Part shown: in pieces, positions 1 to 11,075 of the stretch
How positions within the stretch are numbered: the first letter of the stretch is position 1
How the letters are laid out: the number at the start of each line of letters is the position of its first letter
Assembly: GCF_014529535.1 (NCBI RefSeq)
Contig: NW_023503329.1
Location: 3,305,367 to 3,369,366 of the forward strand
Reading direction: 5' to 3'
Length of the DNA: 64,000 nt
Origin: Bradysia coprophila
Lineage: Eukaryota; Arthropoda; Insecta; Diptera; Sciaridae
Made by a program: the position numbers and the translations under genes
The notes under the pieces: generated by a model
The model's database searches: none
What the model was told of the DNA's origin: nothing
What the model saw: only the letters and a program-made list of their open reading frames with translations

Positions 1-355
1 AATATTTTTAGAATCGAAAGATCAATACCACACACTTTGATAGCGAGTCTGTGAAGTAAGGTCAAGAAAAAAACGAGCTCTGGCTGCAAACTGTGCCATA
101 TATTCTTGCAACAAACTGGCATAGTATATGTCATACATTAATGCTTTGTCCAGTAGTCGGCAAGGAGATGAACTAAAATGTATATAACTTACAGCCAAGA
201 CTGAATGATACGTACAACAAACCTATTTTTTGTACGAGTACCTGGTACAATGAGAGTTCTATCTCTAAGAAAAATGGATAGTTTGCAGCCAAAGCAATTT
301 TTTGTCAGGTTAAAAAGCTTTTCACTGCTAAAAAGCTAAACTTTGTGGAATAAAG
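1..355. other. AT-rich stretch, probably intron or 5' region of the methuselah-like gene
   Basis: No coding exon can be supported here. The reading frame of the downstream exon is closed by a stop at 338-340, so a splice acceptor must lie between 341 and about 385 (AG at 354-355 is one candidate). The N-terminal ectodomain exons of the receptor are therefore either left of the window or hidden here. Confidence 0.4.
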
Positions 356-1633
356 TCTGTCCAAGACATTCCATTCTGTTTAAGTGATCAGCACAATTTC
401 ATTGAAATTTATCGCTCAATTCAGGCTATTTCAACAACCAAGTCCGAAAGTGTTGCTCAATTTGCTATGGTCTGTTCGCCGGAAAAAGTGATTCATTGGA
501 CCGACACTGACTTTCTGTTACGCAAAATTATCAATTCCGTTTGTCATGGCATATCCATCAGCATTTTGATGATTGTAGCAGTCATCTATTTCGTACTACC
601 AACGCTGAGGTAACTTTTTCGGTATCGTTTTACTTGGCGTTTGATTTTACCTTTTTTTTGTTTTATCAGAGATCTAGTCGGCAACATAATCACAACGATA
701 ACAATTTGCCTGATCGTAAGCCAAGCAGCTAATTTGGTTAGAATTTTTACGGAATTTAGCAGTCACGTCAGTTTTATGGTTGCTGATATCGTTCTGTATG
801 TGGCCCTATTGGGTGCATTCTTCTGGCTGAACAGTTTAGGCTATTACATTTGGCGCACGTTTAGGTACGTATAGTGACTGGATTGACCAATATCAGTATG
901 AAGTACGGTTTTACATCTCATCAGATCGCGAAATGTTTTCCTGAGAGTGACTGACGGACGAAAATATTGTTGGTATTCGGGGTATGCTTGGACGGCCACT
1001 GGATGTATGGCATGCTTTGCGGTATTTGCTCATTTCTATTTGGACTCTGTCCATTCGAAAAAGAGATTTATGGTGGCCGATCAGGAAACAATCGGTAAAG
1101 GACAATCGGCTTTTCTGAGACGGGAATTTGTTCTCTAATTAACCAAGAAAATCAATTTGTCAATTTAGGATGGCTTGGCATTGTCATATTCTTTACGCCA
1201 ATTGCATGCACAATTATCATTGACATTTTCTTCTACGTAACAACTATGCAAATAATCAATCGAATGAACACATATGGACGAATCCATCACAAACTGAAAT
1301 CGAGGTACCGGCATTTCTTTAACGGATGTTAATTTGATCATTTCATTGACACTGAGACTTTTTTTTAATTTCAGTTTCGTCATGTTCTCACTACTGCTTC
1401 TCGTCATGTCAGTGTCATGGCTGTTCTTGATTTTGTCTTGGATTGACTACGACGGTCTACTCTACGCTCACATAATCGTCAATTCTGTACAGGCTCCGTT
1501 TATATTGTACATCTGTGTGTTACGGCAGAAACATGTGAAATTTTTGCTGAAGAAAACGTGCTGTTACAATGAGCCGCCATCGGCGTCAGATTGGGGAGAT
1601 GAAATGACTTACATGAATGGGGGCGATTATTGA
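356..1633 (+). CDS. mthl5: Methuselah-like class B GPCR (mthl5-like), 5' end missing
   Basis: Seven-transmembrane receptor at the cell surface. Five exons are seen: about 356-609, 670-864, 925-1094, 1169-1304 and 1375-1633, all joined by GT-AG introns of 60-75 bp with phases that match, giving 337 residues to a TGA. Seven hydrophobic segments follow a short extracellular remnant. Cytoplasmic and tail motifs such as INRMNTYGRIHHKL and a C-terminal WGDEMTYMNGG are what make me choose the mthl5 branch; this is from memory of the family, not a search. The tail contains a Cys-Cys pair (KKTCCYNE) that could be palmitoylated. The first exon boundary is uncertain and the true start codon with the ectodomain is not visible. 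On the other strand lies aquarius, whose remaining exons are not found between the two genes, so this gene may be nested in an aquarius intron. Confidence 0.7.
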
Positions 1634-3004
1634 TGACTAAAGACTTTTATGGACTTAAATACGGACTTATCATTCCCTCCATGTACAAAAATATGAAAAT
1701 CATAGAATTTTAGTAAAAATACAGATTGCCTGCCTGCCTCTTAATCTCAATAGATTGATATTTAAATTAACAAAAAATTTTATATTTTCGTTTGTAAGGA
1801 GAAATACAAAGAAAAACTTTTTTTAAACCAAAATTTTAGTGAAATTCTGAATTCCGCGCATATACCAATACCACGCATATACAGAACGGTATTTTTTTAT
1901 TTAAATGTGACAATAAGAAAGAGTGTTTCATTGTCTGGCAGTTTGATTGGTTTGAAGTACCGTCAGTTTCTGTTACCAGAGAAGTAACAGTTTTAAAAAA
2001 AAAACAGTCTGGCAAGAACAGTTGCCTCGAAATTCTTGAAAATCCAATTGTTCAACTGTTGCAAACTGAAAACCCGAAATGACAGTGAATGTCTGATTGT
2101 CAGATAACACTTCAATATTACTGTTAGCTTCGGGGGCTATTGAACAAAAGTTTTTACTCCACTCAATCAACCTAATTTCAGCTGACAGAAAGACATGTGA
2201 AACCTTACGTCTCACTTCCTCAATTGCTTAAAATAATACTTCCAAAAAGACATTTCCCAAATAAAATTTTTTCGGTTCATGCATATCTCTCCTCAGTTAA
2301 CGTTGCAATTCTTTTAGTTATTCTGACTGACTCTCGAAGTTCAGTGCCATACTTGATCGAATGGATACCACATCCTTTTTCGATGAACTTTGGTAGTAAA
2401 GTCCAATGCGCCTTCAGTTATAACAGAACTTTGGGGTGGGTTATTGGGAGTGAGCAGAGATTGTCAACGGTCAATTTAAACAACTCTAAATGGAAGAAAA
2501 ATGCCCTAGCCTTTAGAGCAGAAAATTTTGATTAGATTGCAATAGCATATTTAGGCTGCTCCTACAAAAATTGATTGATAGTTGGCAGGACGATAATTCA
2601 GCAAAATACATTTCTACATTTCTTTTGTTGTTACTGTCCAATGAATTTTTTCCGTAAAAAAGAGGACATTCTTAAGAAGTCTCACGTTCGGTGTATTAAG
2701 ACAACGGACAAATTCACGAACTTTAACCCAATGCACTCATTGTAAAAGCTAGAACTTAAAAACCTCCCCGTTTATAATCTCACAATTTTTTCAATTTCTT
2801 TGAATTCACTAAATTTCACTAACGTTCCATATCAGATCCGACAATTTCCAAACAAACTCTCTAAAGTCATTCCGTCGATAAATTCTCTTCAAAAATGTCT
2901 TAAAATTCCCCTAGGGACACTGCACTCTTATTATTGTCGTAACAGCACATTTGATTTATGACAATCATTCTCAAAAAACGAAAAGAAAAATCGTTTCAAC
3001 TCAC
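1634..3004. other. Non-coding stretch between mthl5-like gene and aquarius exon 4
   Basis: AT-rich DNA with no recognisable exon of either neighbour. An open frame at 2197-2535 (+) has no family resemblance. From the minus-strand viewpoint this is the start of an aquarius intron, because exon 4 ends in a good donor at 3004-3003. Confidence 0.5.
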
Positions 3005-4136
3005 CTGAGAAAATAGCTTTCCCTCTTCCCTCTTGGTTAACGGTGCCAGGGAGCAGCGAACGACCAAATGACAGTCATCCATGACTGTATTGAAGAAACG
3101 GCGTGTCGGCAACAAAGCCTCTAAGTCGATCAAAAACTCCAAGAAACGTTCACAATAGCGAACCGTTTCGTCGGCGACAACATCATCTTCGGATATTGAT
3201 TCGAGAATTTCCATAAATTTCACCATCAATCGCTGTGCGATAATAAAATCAGATGAGCGACTGAGTCTTTAAAAACATTTTTTGATCTCACCTGCAAGAA
3301 GTGTCGTTCCCATTCCAGTTTTTCTTTCATTTCGGGCTTGTCTCGCTTCTGTAATTTTTTCCACAATTTTCTCCATTCCGGAAATGCTTTCAGTTCCTGT
3401 TCACGACGTTCTGGTTGAAGAAAAAGAATATTTGTAAACAAACCAGGAGGCAAGCACATGCACGACAAAGTACTTACTCGGTTGCAAACAAGCCCACATT
3501 GACAACGAGACTAATCGCTTCGCCTGATCTCGGCATAACGGTACTTCGAGGCTGTTGAAGCAATGGTTCAAAAACAACAGCAATGCAGTCTGTTCGCGTA
3601 GGTATCCAATACTCGTTAGCGGTTTCTTCCAAAGACAAGCTTCGAGAACTTTTTGGAAAAAATTGGGAAATTCCGCCGGATTCGAATTAAACACAGCCCA
3701 AGCGTCGACTCTTTCGCGAAATTTCTCATTTAGCATAACGACAATGGACATCATGTGTGCGTGAGTCGAATCGGTGTGGTTGTAATTGGGCCACAAATAG
3801 TTCTCCAGATACTGGCTAAACTCCAGCATCATAATCCGACGGATGGAAAAGTCCGATTTGCTGATCTCTTTGTAGATGTCGTCGATAATTTTTGCATTGT
3901 ACGGCTGATGGCTGTCAATAGTTTGTGGGGCCCAGTACTGATTGGCGAGCTGTCGAATCAAACAAAACGAATCAATCCAAACGAATATAATGCCGCAAAA
4001 TATTATGAGGTTATGTGCCGTTGGATATATTTACCAATGTCAATTTGTCGGCATTAATTTGTGATATGGTCAAGGCAGACGTTTTCGGTTTTCCGGCAGC
4101 CGCAGCTCCATCATCCTTCGATTCTTTCTTCGTCAT
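3005..4136 (-). CDS. AQR: RNA helicase aquarius (intron-binding protein), N-terminal part only
   Basis: Aquarius is a large SF1 RNA helicase of the spliceosome that binds introns upstream of the branch point. Four exons on the minus strand are intact and in frame: 4136-4035, 3949-3478, 3410-3292 and 3232-3005, encoding 307 residues. They match the helical N-terminal domain: SQINADKLTL, then LANQYWAP, LEFSQYLENYLW, LFLNHCFNSLEV and DLEALLPTRRFFNT, all hallmark stretches of the family. The ATG at 4136 is followed by a KKESKDDG stretch, similar in style to other orthologues. The protein is normally about 1,400-1,500 residues, so roughly four fifths, including the helicase core, is absent. Exon 4 ends at a consensus donor, so the rest should lie left of the window, which would place the mthl5-like gene inside the intron. 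A truncated pseudogene is less likely because every exon is clean. Confidence 0.9.
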
Positions 4137-4349
4137 AATTCACTGAGACGCAAATTGTTTGCAGCAAAACGATTTAAAGTGAAACCGATATTAAAAACAT
4201 GCAAACAAAAACAATGTATTAAAACGTCATCGCTAGCTGTCATCACAATTCAAGAGGTGAATGCGTTTAATTTAACCGACCGATGGACCGAGATCCTAAT
4301 ATTGCGCAATGCAAGTTTATAATGCAATCTTGGCGTAATGTGCTAGCAC

Positions 4350-4511
4350 CAATGAAAGTCTAGAACAGGTATGGTCGATCGGCGAATTCGACTTAAACGC
4401 ACTCACATTTTGTGTCAAAATAATATGAAAATGAGTGCGTTTAAGTACGAAAATCAAATTTTTATGTCCTCCCGGCGGACAATAGACCATACCTGTTTTA
4501 CACTTTCACTG
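4350..4511. mobile_element. 162-bp MITE, copy 1, 8-bp target duplication
   Basis: The ends are inverted repeats that start CAATGAAAGT on the left and CAGTGAAAGT on the right (reverse complement), followed by a shared ACAGGTATGGTC block. An inner inverted pair is built on TTAAACGCACTCA. The element is bounded by the direct repeat GCTAGCAC at 4342-4349 and 4512-4519. A second copy of the same length is at 5949-6110. There is no coding capacity, so it would be mobilised by a transposase elsewhere. TIR style and 8-bp duplication fit a hAT- or Mutator-type element; I cannot choose between them. Confidence 0.85.
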
Positions 4512-4594
4512 GCTAGCACGACTAAGGCCAAACTATATCTATCTACAGATTATTTCTAGTTGAATATCAGTACTGATTAGTACTAAATGGCAGA

Positions 4595-5800
4595 ATAGTC
4601 ATTTACGCAACAATGACAAGGACCGACAGTACTTTTCCACTGATTGAGAGGATTTGGGAATGTGAAGAAATGCCAGAAGAATGGGCAATGAAAGTAGATA
4701 AGTAGGTATGGCCAGTCCATACAAGTCGGAGCACATACGGATTTGCATGGCGCCACCTCAAACGAACTCATTTCTAGTGGAAATTTGCACTAGAAATGAG
4801 TTCGTTTGAGGTGGCGCCATGCAAATCCGTATGTGCTCCGGCTAGAACAAATTTGAACGTTTGGCCATACCTATCTATTTACTTTCATTGAAGAATGGGA
4901 ACTCGGAATCATTTGTCCAGTGTATAAGAAGGGTGACAAATTGGAATGTAGCAACTACAGAGGAAGTAATCTATTGAACAATATTTGCGGATATTTTACG
5001 GCAGCGTCTCATGGCGTATTCGGAACCAACAACTGGTGAATACCAGGGTGGATTCCGCAACGATCGCTCAACAAACAGACCAGTTGTTTAGCATCAGGCA
5101 GATCTGGGAGAAATGCAGAGAGTTCAATGTTGCTCTACACCATTTGTTTGTTGATTTTGAAACGGCCTATGACAGGGTTTTTCGGAGGAAACTATGGAAT
5201 GCGATGGTGGAACTTGGTTGCCCCAAAAAACATATTCATTTGGCTACAATGACTCTGTCACATGTGAGAGCCAAGGTCAGAATTCGGAACAATCTATCTG
5301 ATACCTTTGAAGCCTTGGAAGGACTTAGACAAGGCGATGGACTGGCAGCTCTATTCTTCAACATTGTTCTTGAGAAGGCGATAAGAAAGAGCGACGTGGA
5401 AACCAGCGGTACAATCTTCAGAAAGTTGAGTCAGTTGTTAGGATATGCTGATGACCTAGACTTAATTGGACGTAACATTGACATCGTTAAAGTGAATTTC
5501 ACGAAAATTGAAGATAGGGGTGCTGAGATCGATGTCGGTCTCAAGGTCAGTGAGAGAAAAACCAAGTACATGACAACTTAATTGTCTTATGGCAGACCAA
5601 CGGACCATACGCTGGAGGTGAATGGAAAACACTTCGAGACTGTCGACAGCTTTATTTACCTTGGGTCGCTGGTCAATAGTGATTGATAATAGCATCGGAG
5701 AGGAAATACGTAGAAGGGTAACGCTTGGTAACAGGAGTTACTACAGTCTTCAAAAACTCATCCGGTCAAAAACACTCATGCTTGCAAGCAATTGTTAAGT
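4595..5800 (+). pseudogene. Decayed non-LTR retrotransposon reverse transcriptase
   Basis: Relic of an endonuclease/reverse-transcriptase retrotransposon of the Jockey/CR1/RTE type. Reading through the frames gives conserved RT blocks: [19 protein letters not shown] (split by the MITE at 4686-4890), NYRGSNLL, the GGFRNDRST box, FVDFETAYDRV (motif A), GLRQGDGLAALFFN (motif B) and GYADDLDLIGR (motif C, YADD). The C-terminal IYLGSLVNSD block is at about 5655-5685, followed at once by a stop. A frameshift near 5070-5080 separates the FRNDRST box from the rest, and the endonuclease domain and both ends of the element are missing. It cannot be active. Confidence 0.9.
4686..4890. mobile_element. 205-bp foldback MITE inserted in the RT relic, 9-bp target duplication
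   Basis: The outer ends start CAATGAAAGTA and read inward to GGTATGGCCA on both sides, closely related to the termini of the 162-bp MITEs. Inside them are two arms, 4727-4779 and 4788-4840, that are perfect reverse complements over 53 nt around an 8-nt loop. The flanks carry the direct repeat AAGAATGGG at 4677-4685 and 4891-4899. Removing the element and one repeat restores the RT reading [13 protein letters not shown], so it inserted into an already present retroelement. Confidence 0.9.
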
Positions 5801-5948
5801 TAGCAAGTATGAAAATGATCCAAAAATCGCTGTTCATGCCTTTATTTGAAAATCAATTCAATTGACGGTTTCGACAATTTGTAATTGTTTAAAATTTTGT
5901 AACCTCTTCCTTTGGGTTAATTCGGTTCATTCGCAATCAACTTATAAC

Positions 5949-6110
5949 CAATGACAGTAGAGAACAGGTATGGTCGATCGCTGAATTCGTCTTAAACGCA
6001 CTCACATTTTATGTCAAAATAATATGAAAATGAGTACTTTTAAGTACGAAAATCAAATTTTTATGTCCTCCGGGCGGACAATAGACCATACTTGTTTTAC
6101 ACTTTCATTG
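5949..6110. mobile_element. 162-bp MITE, copy 2, 8-bp target duplication
   Basis: Same family and same length as the copy at 4350-4511, with a few substitutions (for example CTTGTTTTAC for CTGTTTTAC near the right end). It begins CAATGACAGT and ends with ACTTTCATTG. The direct repeat CTTATAAC flanks it at 5941-5948 and 6111-6118. Confidence 0.88.
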
Positions 6111-6437
6111 CTTATAACCTTCATAAAACAAATTCAAATGAAAAGCGGTACTTAGCGGCACATCAAACTGTTTCTGTTAACATTCAGACGCACTCCGTTT
6201 AACTGACAGCAATTTTCACATTTCCACCATATTTACTTGTGAGGCCTGACTCGAAAAGTAATTTTTTCCACTACGTTTTTCTGAAAAGCCGATTATTCCG
6301 AGTAAAATTAAGGTAACGCACTGCTCCCGTCGGACACCATTTATAGCATAAATTCGGTCCTATTACCATTCCAATATAACCAGAATCCTGTCGTCAATAT
6401 TCATTTGTTACGTAACTAAATTCCTTGCATTGTATAG

Positions 6438-6755
6438 ATGGCTGGAGCTTCTGCTGTTTCCACTCCTGGTCGACCACAATTGAAAGGTCTCCACAATGCT
6501 ACCATTAAACGAAACCTGGGCATTGCGATTGGTCTATCATTCATGTTCATGTTTGCATACAAATTCGCCGTGAACGACCCAAAGAAGAAAACATACGCCG
6601 AATTCTACAAGTAAGGAAAATTTAAACGGAATTGATCCATGACAATATGAACTCAAATAAATTTTGCCTAATCTCATAGGAACTATGATGCCAATGCTGC
6701 ATTCGAACGGATGAGAAAGCATGGCGTATTTGTTTCAGCACCAGCTGACAATTAA
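6438..6755 (+). CDS. cype: Cytochrome c oxidase subunit 6C (cyclope)
   Basis: Small nuclear-encoded subunit of mitochondrial complex IV, in the inner membrane. Two exons, 6438-6610 and 6680-6755, with a 69-bp intron, give 82 residues. The protein opens MAGASAVSTPGRPQLKG, has one membrane segment around LGIAIGLSFMFMFAYKFAV (residues about 28-46), then the family block KKTYAEFYKNYD and a FERMRKHGVF tail. Length and layout match animal COX6C (75-85 residues). AG at 6436-6437 just before the ATG suggests that a 5'-UTR intron ends right at the start codon. It is a stand-alone gene between the RT/MITE cluster and a 2-kb gap. Confidence 0.9.
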
Positions 6756-8204
6756 AGGAGTTCTCTAAATTTAGTCGCTTCACCTAAAATCAACACTTGA
6801 ATTTGAATGTTTAAATGCAAATTAATAATATTACGATGATGTGAACTTAAATTGGGTGTTTGCCTTCGGTAATATTCGCACTGATGCTGGAAGTTCTGAG
6901 AAGGTTTCGAATACAAACATGGAATGCCCACAGTAGAGGTATTTCTCTTAGGGAATATGTATCCCCTTTTGGGTTCCTATTGCTCGCACAATCTGTAATA
7001 TAAAGCGTCCATGGCACAGTCATTGATAAGTCATCTTAAATTTCTATTTTGCAACCTAGTTTCTGCCTGGAACCGAATCAAGGTTGAAATGCGCTAGTTT
7101 TGGTGCACTGATTTTATCACTAAAGCATTCGAATCACTTTGACATTGGACCATTTTACTGACTTCCGTGAGAACTATCAGAAGTTTGTCTCAAAAATTCC
7201 CGAAATAATTTTTGGAAATTTTCGGAATAATGACGGCAGCATAATGAGGATGACCTAGGAAAATTTGGAGAAAAAAAAATTGATGGGAGGAGCATTGACC
7301 TTTTATGGTAATTTCTAACCAGAAAACATTGAACTGTGTTCCAGCTCCGAGTCCAAAATAAAAGAAGGGAAAATTGAGCTCGAAAAGTTGGAACGAGGGG
7401 TTGTAAAAAATTGGGATCTCCTGAAATCCATAGAAAAATCCAAAAAGTTACTGAAAAACGCAAAAAATGTACAGAAAAGCGAAACTTGAAGTCTTGAAGA
7501 GAGCCCTTAAAAATAAGCAATGCTATCTTGTTAGGAAAGTTGTTGTGAAGAGGAACGTAATAATTCGAGGCGAGGCGCTAGGACTATATTTTACACGTTG
7601 AACGATACATTTCTCAATACAGACAGTGCTTTTTGCTTCCAGAAAATACGAGATATTGGTATTGGGTGTTCTCGTAGACGTATTATGTGTATCCAGTCCA
7701 GTATATGGAGCGAAGTTCTTAGAGAATAAGTTTCGTTACCGGCAAATTGAATGACAGGTCAAAACAGCAAAGAGATATTAAAATAGCTCGGGGATTCACT
7801 TCTAGGTCTTGGTTACCGAAAATATCCATTTTTGAAAAAGAAAATTTGGTCCACTACTTTTTATTCCCAATCACGTATGATACCTGAAAAGCTCGAAAAA
7901 CGTAATGCGAGCGGATTGACACAAGGAACCAGACTAAAGAGAAATAAAACGTAATCTGCAGGGTATCGGGTAATCTGGCACACGAAATATGACATTCTTA
8001 AAGTCCATTTTTCACAATCTCGTACACATAACTGTTTGTCAGCTTTGTCATCAACTTAATTATCCCTTTTACGAAGCTTTAGTGAAGTAAAATTGTGTGC
8101 GAGTTCACTTGCGTTATTTTTGCACCGCGTGCCAAATTACCCCACGCTATCTGCAGACGAAGCGGACGAGCGCATAATGACGTATTTCCTGGCCGCAAGC
8201 ATGA

Positions 8205-8400
8205 AATAGTTATTTATACAACCGAGTGATAAGTGCTTTTTTAGGCACTAGATGCATCGAGGCCGCAGGCCGAGTGTGACAATACACATCGTGTGCCTTA
8301 AAAAGCATTTATCATCGAGTCGTATACAACGTTTTTCGCAATAAAGGCAATGGAAAGTCCTACTTTTCGTAACTTGTTGCGAAAATACTTTAAATCGCTA
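8205..8400. repeat. Foldback repeat of the GGCCGCAGGC family, copy 1
   Basis: The left part TATACAACCGAGTGATAAGT and GTGCTTTTTTAGGCAC is mirrored on the right by GTGCCTTAAAAAGCATTTAT and CGAGTCGTATACAA. The centre carries GAGGCCGCAGGCCGAGTGTG. The right flank continues into GGAAAGTCCTACTTTTCG. The same vocabulary recurs at 51344-51578. The exact ends and any target duplication are unclear. Confidence 0.6.
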
Positions 8401-8640
8401 AAGAAATATTTCTGCGAATTTTTTGAAAGTTTTTTTTCTCTTAGTTATTTGATCTCGAATTGAAAGTTTGTTCGTTCACGTAAATAGAATCATAACGGTT
8501 ATAAGGGTTCCTCTATGGATTTATTCCGAGTTACTTTTGTTGTTACTGTTCAATGAAACGTCACTGCTATGGCTTTCAAACAAAATAACAATCTGAACAA
8601 ACAACAAAAAATTGAATCGCAACCATTGTCGTAGTGGCGT

Positions 8641-8667
8641 CTCTCTCTCTCTCTCTCACTCTCTCAT
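8641..8667. repeat. (CT)n microsatellite
   Basis: Thirteen CT dinucleotides with one CA interruption, immediately upstream of an AT-rich spacer before the 3' end of the zinc-finger gene. Confidence 0.9.
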
Positions 8668-8781
8668 TAATATTAAGTGAATCGAATCGTTGTATAGCTA
8701 CTTTGTTTCACACTAATGGGTCACCAAACAAGTTAATGGGTCACTCAAATCAAAATAAAATATTTAATTTTCTTCATGGAC

Positions 8782-10348
8782 TCAATAAACCGCCACATTT
8801 TCGGTGACCTCCGATAAATTACTCCTCCCCGTTCCATCAATAATAGCGTCGTGTGCGGACACATAATGATCATCTAACTTCCGACGCTGTGGGAAGCTCA
8901 TATCGCACAATGAACAAGTGTGTGACTTCTTCGTTAACACATCTTCCATTGCAACACCCGGATGGGATTTGTAATGCGCTAGCATGGTGTATCTGTTCAA
9001 ACAACAAGACAAAAACGTCAATCAAATTCTTTGACCGGTGGATTTCCTATTTTCCTTACCGATAGGTGAAAAGTCTCTCGCACAACGGACATTTGTAGGG
9101 TTTCTCTTTCGAATGTGATCTCATGTGAACCTTCAGATGGGTCGTTTGGACAAAACTTTTGTCGCACACCGCACAGCTATGGTTCCTAATATTACCATGT
9201 ACCAACAAATGGCGTTTGAAGGACGACTGATAAATGAATTCTTTGCCGCATGTGTCACATATGTGGAACTTAAATGGCAAGAAAATTTTTGTTGAGGGCA
9301 GTGATATGGCGAATGTTACGTCGAAATCTTCATCATTTTTTACCTTTTCTCCCGTATGGATAGACATGTGTCGCATAAGACCATTGCTCCGCGTGAACAC
9401 CGTATTACATTCGACGCACTGCAGTCTATGTTTACCTTCGTGTAACGGTATGTGTTTTTCCAGGACTTCTTTATCGGGATACAGGCCCCTACAAATAGGA
9501 CATCGATTTGCGTCTTCTGTTGTATGAGCTTCTTTTACGTGATCCTGAAAAGGTACCAAAATTTTATGGTTCCTGTCCAGATAGTGAGCTTGTACAGCAC
9601 AAAAGTAATAAGCTAACCCGCAGCTCTTGTCGCTTGTAAAATGAGCATTCGCATTGGCTGCAGCTAAAGTTTCGTTTCTTGATTTTCTTCGATTTGATGG
9701 TTGGGCTGGAATTTTTCATGGTCTTGATAGCCGGTGAAGGGGAAATGTCCGTAAAGTGTTCCATAATTCGAGTTTGCCCGTCTTTGTTGATTCTTTTGAT
9801 GATCAATCCCTTGATTTTCTTTGGCTGATGAGTGTGAGTGGTGAGTTCGCTGTAACTGATTCAAATGACCAAAAAAAGATCAGTCAAAATTGTGGCATGA
9901 TCAAGTTAATGCTGCAAACTCACCTTTTAAAATTAATGTTGCAGACGTTGCACCGCATCACACTCACCTCCACTCCTTTCGACCCACCTTTGTGATTATG
10001 TTTTCCATCTCCTTCATCGCCGGACAATCCATCCGGGTTATAATCACTGTCCGATTTACTATCGTCGATTTCCTCCTTCTTTTGTAGTAAATCCTTCAGT
10101 TGATTTTCCATCTTCTTGGCGGTCATGCAGGCCAGATCGTATTCATTTATTTTAATCATACACGCCTGGCAGATGACCGTTGATCCGTACCGATTTTTCG
10201 GCAGGAATGTGGTCAGTTCCAACTCTTTGGCGAACTTCTTTAAAATGTTGATGACCGGAGTGTCTGTGTGACATGATTGGATGGTGAACACATTCTCGCA
10301 GTAAATTATTGTTTTGGTGTCACAAATGAAACATTTTGGCAAGAGCAT
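8782..10348 (-). CDS. ZAD-type C2H2 zinc-finger protein
   Basis: Probable DNA-binding transcription factor of the insect-expanded ZAD family. Five exons in phase: 10348-9924, 9855-9618, 9544-9344, 9268-9060 and 8992-8782, giving 427 residues. The N-terminus has the ZAD cysteine pairs CFIC (about residue 6) and CQAC (about residue 60), used for dimerisation. An acidic linker (SKSDSDYNPDG) follows. At least seven to eight C2H2 fingers come next. The first (CNVCNINFKS...) spans the exon 1/2 junction and the second (CSQCECSFYKRQELR-DH) spans the exon 2/3 junction, which confirms both splices. TGEK-type linkers are present. The protein ends SEVTENVAVY. I cannot name a Drosophila orthologue, because this family turns over quickly. 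Confidence 0.88.
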
Positions 10349-10579
10349 TTCTTGTTATTATTTTCCTTTTCGTATCAGTTAAGTGTGTTAAGTGTCAACT
10401 GTGTTTTTCATTACCGCTGCTCCCGCTCTATTTCTCTTTGACACCATTTGACAGAAAACACGCGCAAAATACTTGAAATATTAACAAATAAGCAGCTCCA
10501 GAGAAGGTACTGGTATTTTAGCATAAATCTTAAGTAAGTATATTGTCGCGGACAGATTTCTTCTTTAAAATGTTCATAA

Positions 10580-10840
10580 GTGCTTTACCTGATAAACGCT
10601 CAACGGTGTAAACAATACTCTCTCTAGCAAACAAACTCTCAGCGCTCTGTGTCAAATTCACACCTTATCTACAAACACTATTCTACATTTTGACTGACTA
10701 CGTCGTAATGTACTTGTAAATTCCAAAGGCTACTTGATTCTTTCACCACCTTAATAAAAGTAGTTTGGTTGCTAGAGAGGGTATTGCTGTAAACTTTGGT
10801 GAGGTCTTGACAGTCTTGATAAAAGTGGTCTTTCAGAGTG
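10580..10840. repeat. Foldback repeat with CTCTCTAGCAA arms
   Basis: CAATACTCTCTCTAGCAAAC at about 10611 is mirrored by GTTGCTAGAGAGGGTATTG at about 10769, and the outer flanks (AAGTGCTTTACCTGATAA and its mirror near 10820) are also loosely complementary. Non-coding; the ends are not resolved. Confidence 0.5.
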
Positions 10841-10908
10841 ATATTGCTGATTGTTAAACAGAGTACCAGCAAATAAGATAGGAGAGATTTCAGGTACAGT
10901 CAGAGGCT

Positions 10909-11075
10909 TTGAAATTTCAGCAAGAATTTCCTTCAGTTTGTTTATACTTGTTTATTATACGATTGAAACTGCTACTAGCATGCGTGTGGTAGTGTTAAAA
11001 CAGTATAAACAGTTTTGATTGTTTGTGTGGATCAGCTGAAAAACAGCTGAAGCAAATTTATGCTGAAACGTCACT
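10909..11075. repeat. Foldback repeat, CAGCTGAAGCAAATTTATG family
   Basis: Arms around TTTCAGCAAGAATTTCCTTC and CAGCTGAAGCAAATTTATGC are imperfect inverted copies. The same right-arm word occurs at about 60585-60603 beside DNAJA, so this is a dispersed family. Confidence 0.5.

Larger units (their letters stand above)
6756..8781. other. Intergenic gap with foldback repeat and CT microsatellite
   Basis: No gene is supported. The open frame at 7155-7520 (-) is low-complexity, rich in Phe/Leu/Ser and unlike any family I know. The region holds a foldback repeat around 8200-8400 and a CT-rich microsatellite at 8641-8667, both listed separately. Confidence 0.5.

Noticed and set aside
7155-7520. 121-codon open frame on the minus strand
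   Set aside because: Phe/Leu/Ser-rich composition from AT-rich, repetitive DNA, no recognisable motif and no splice context.
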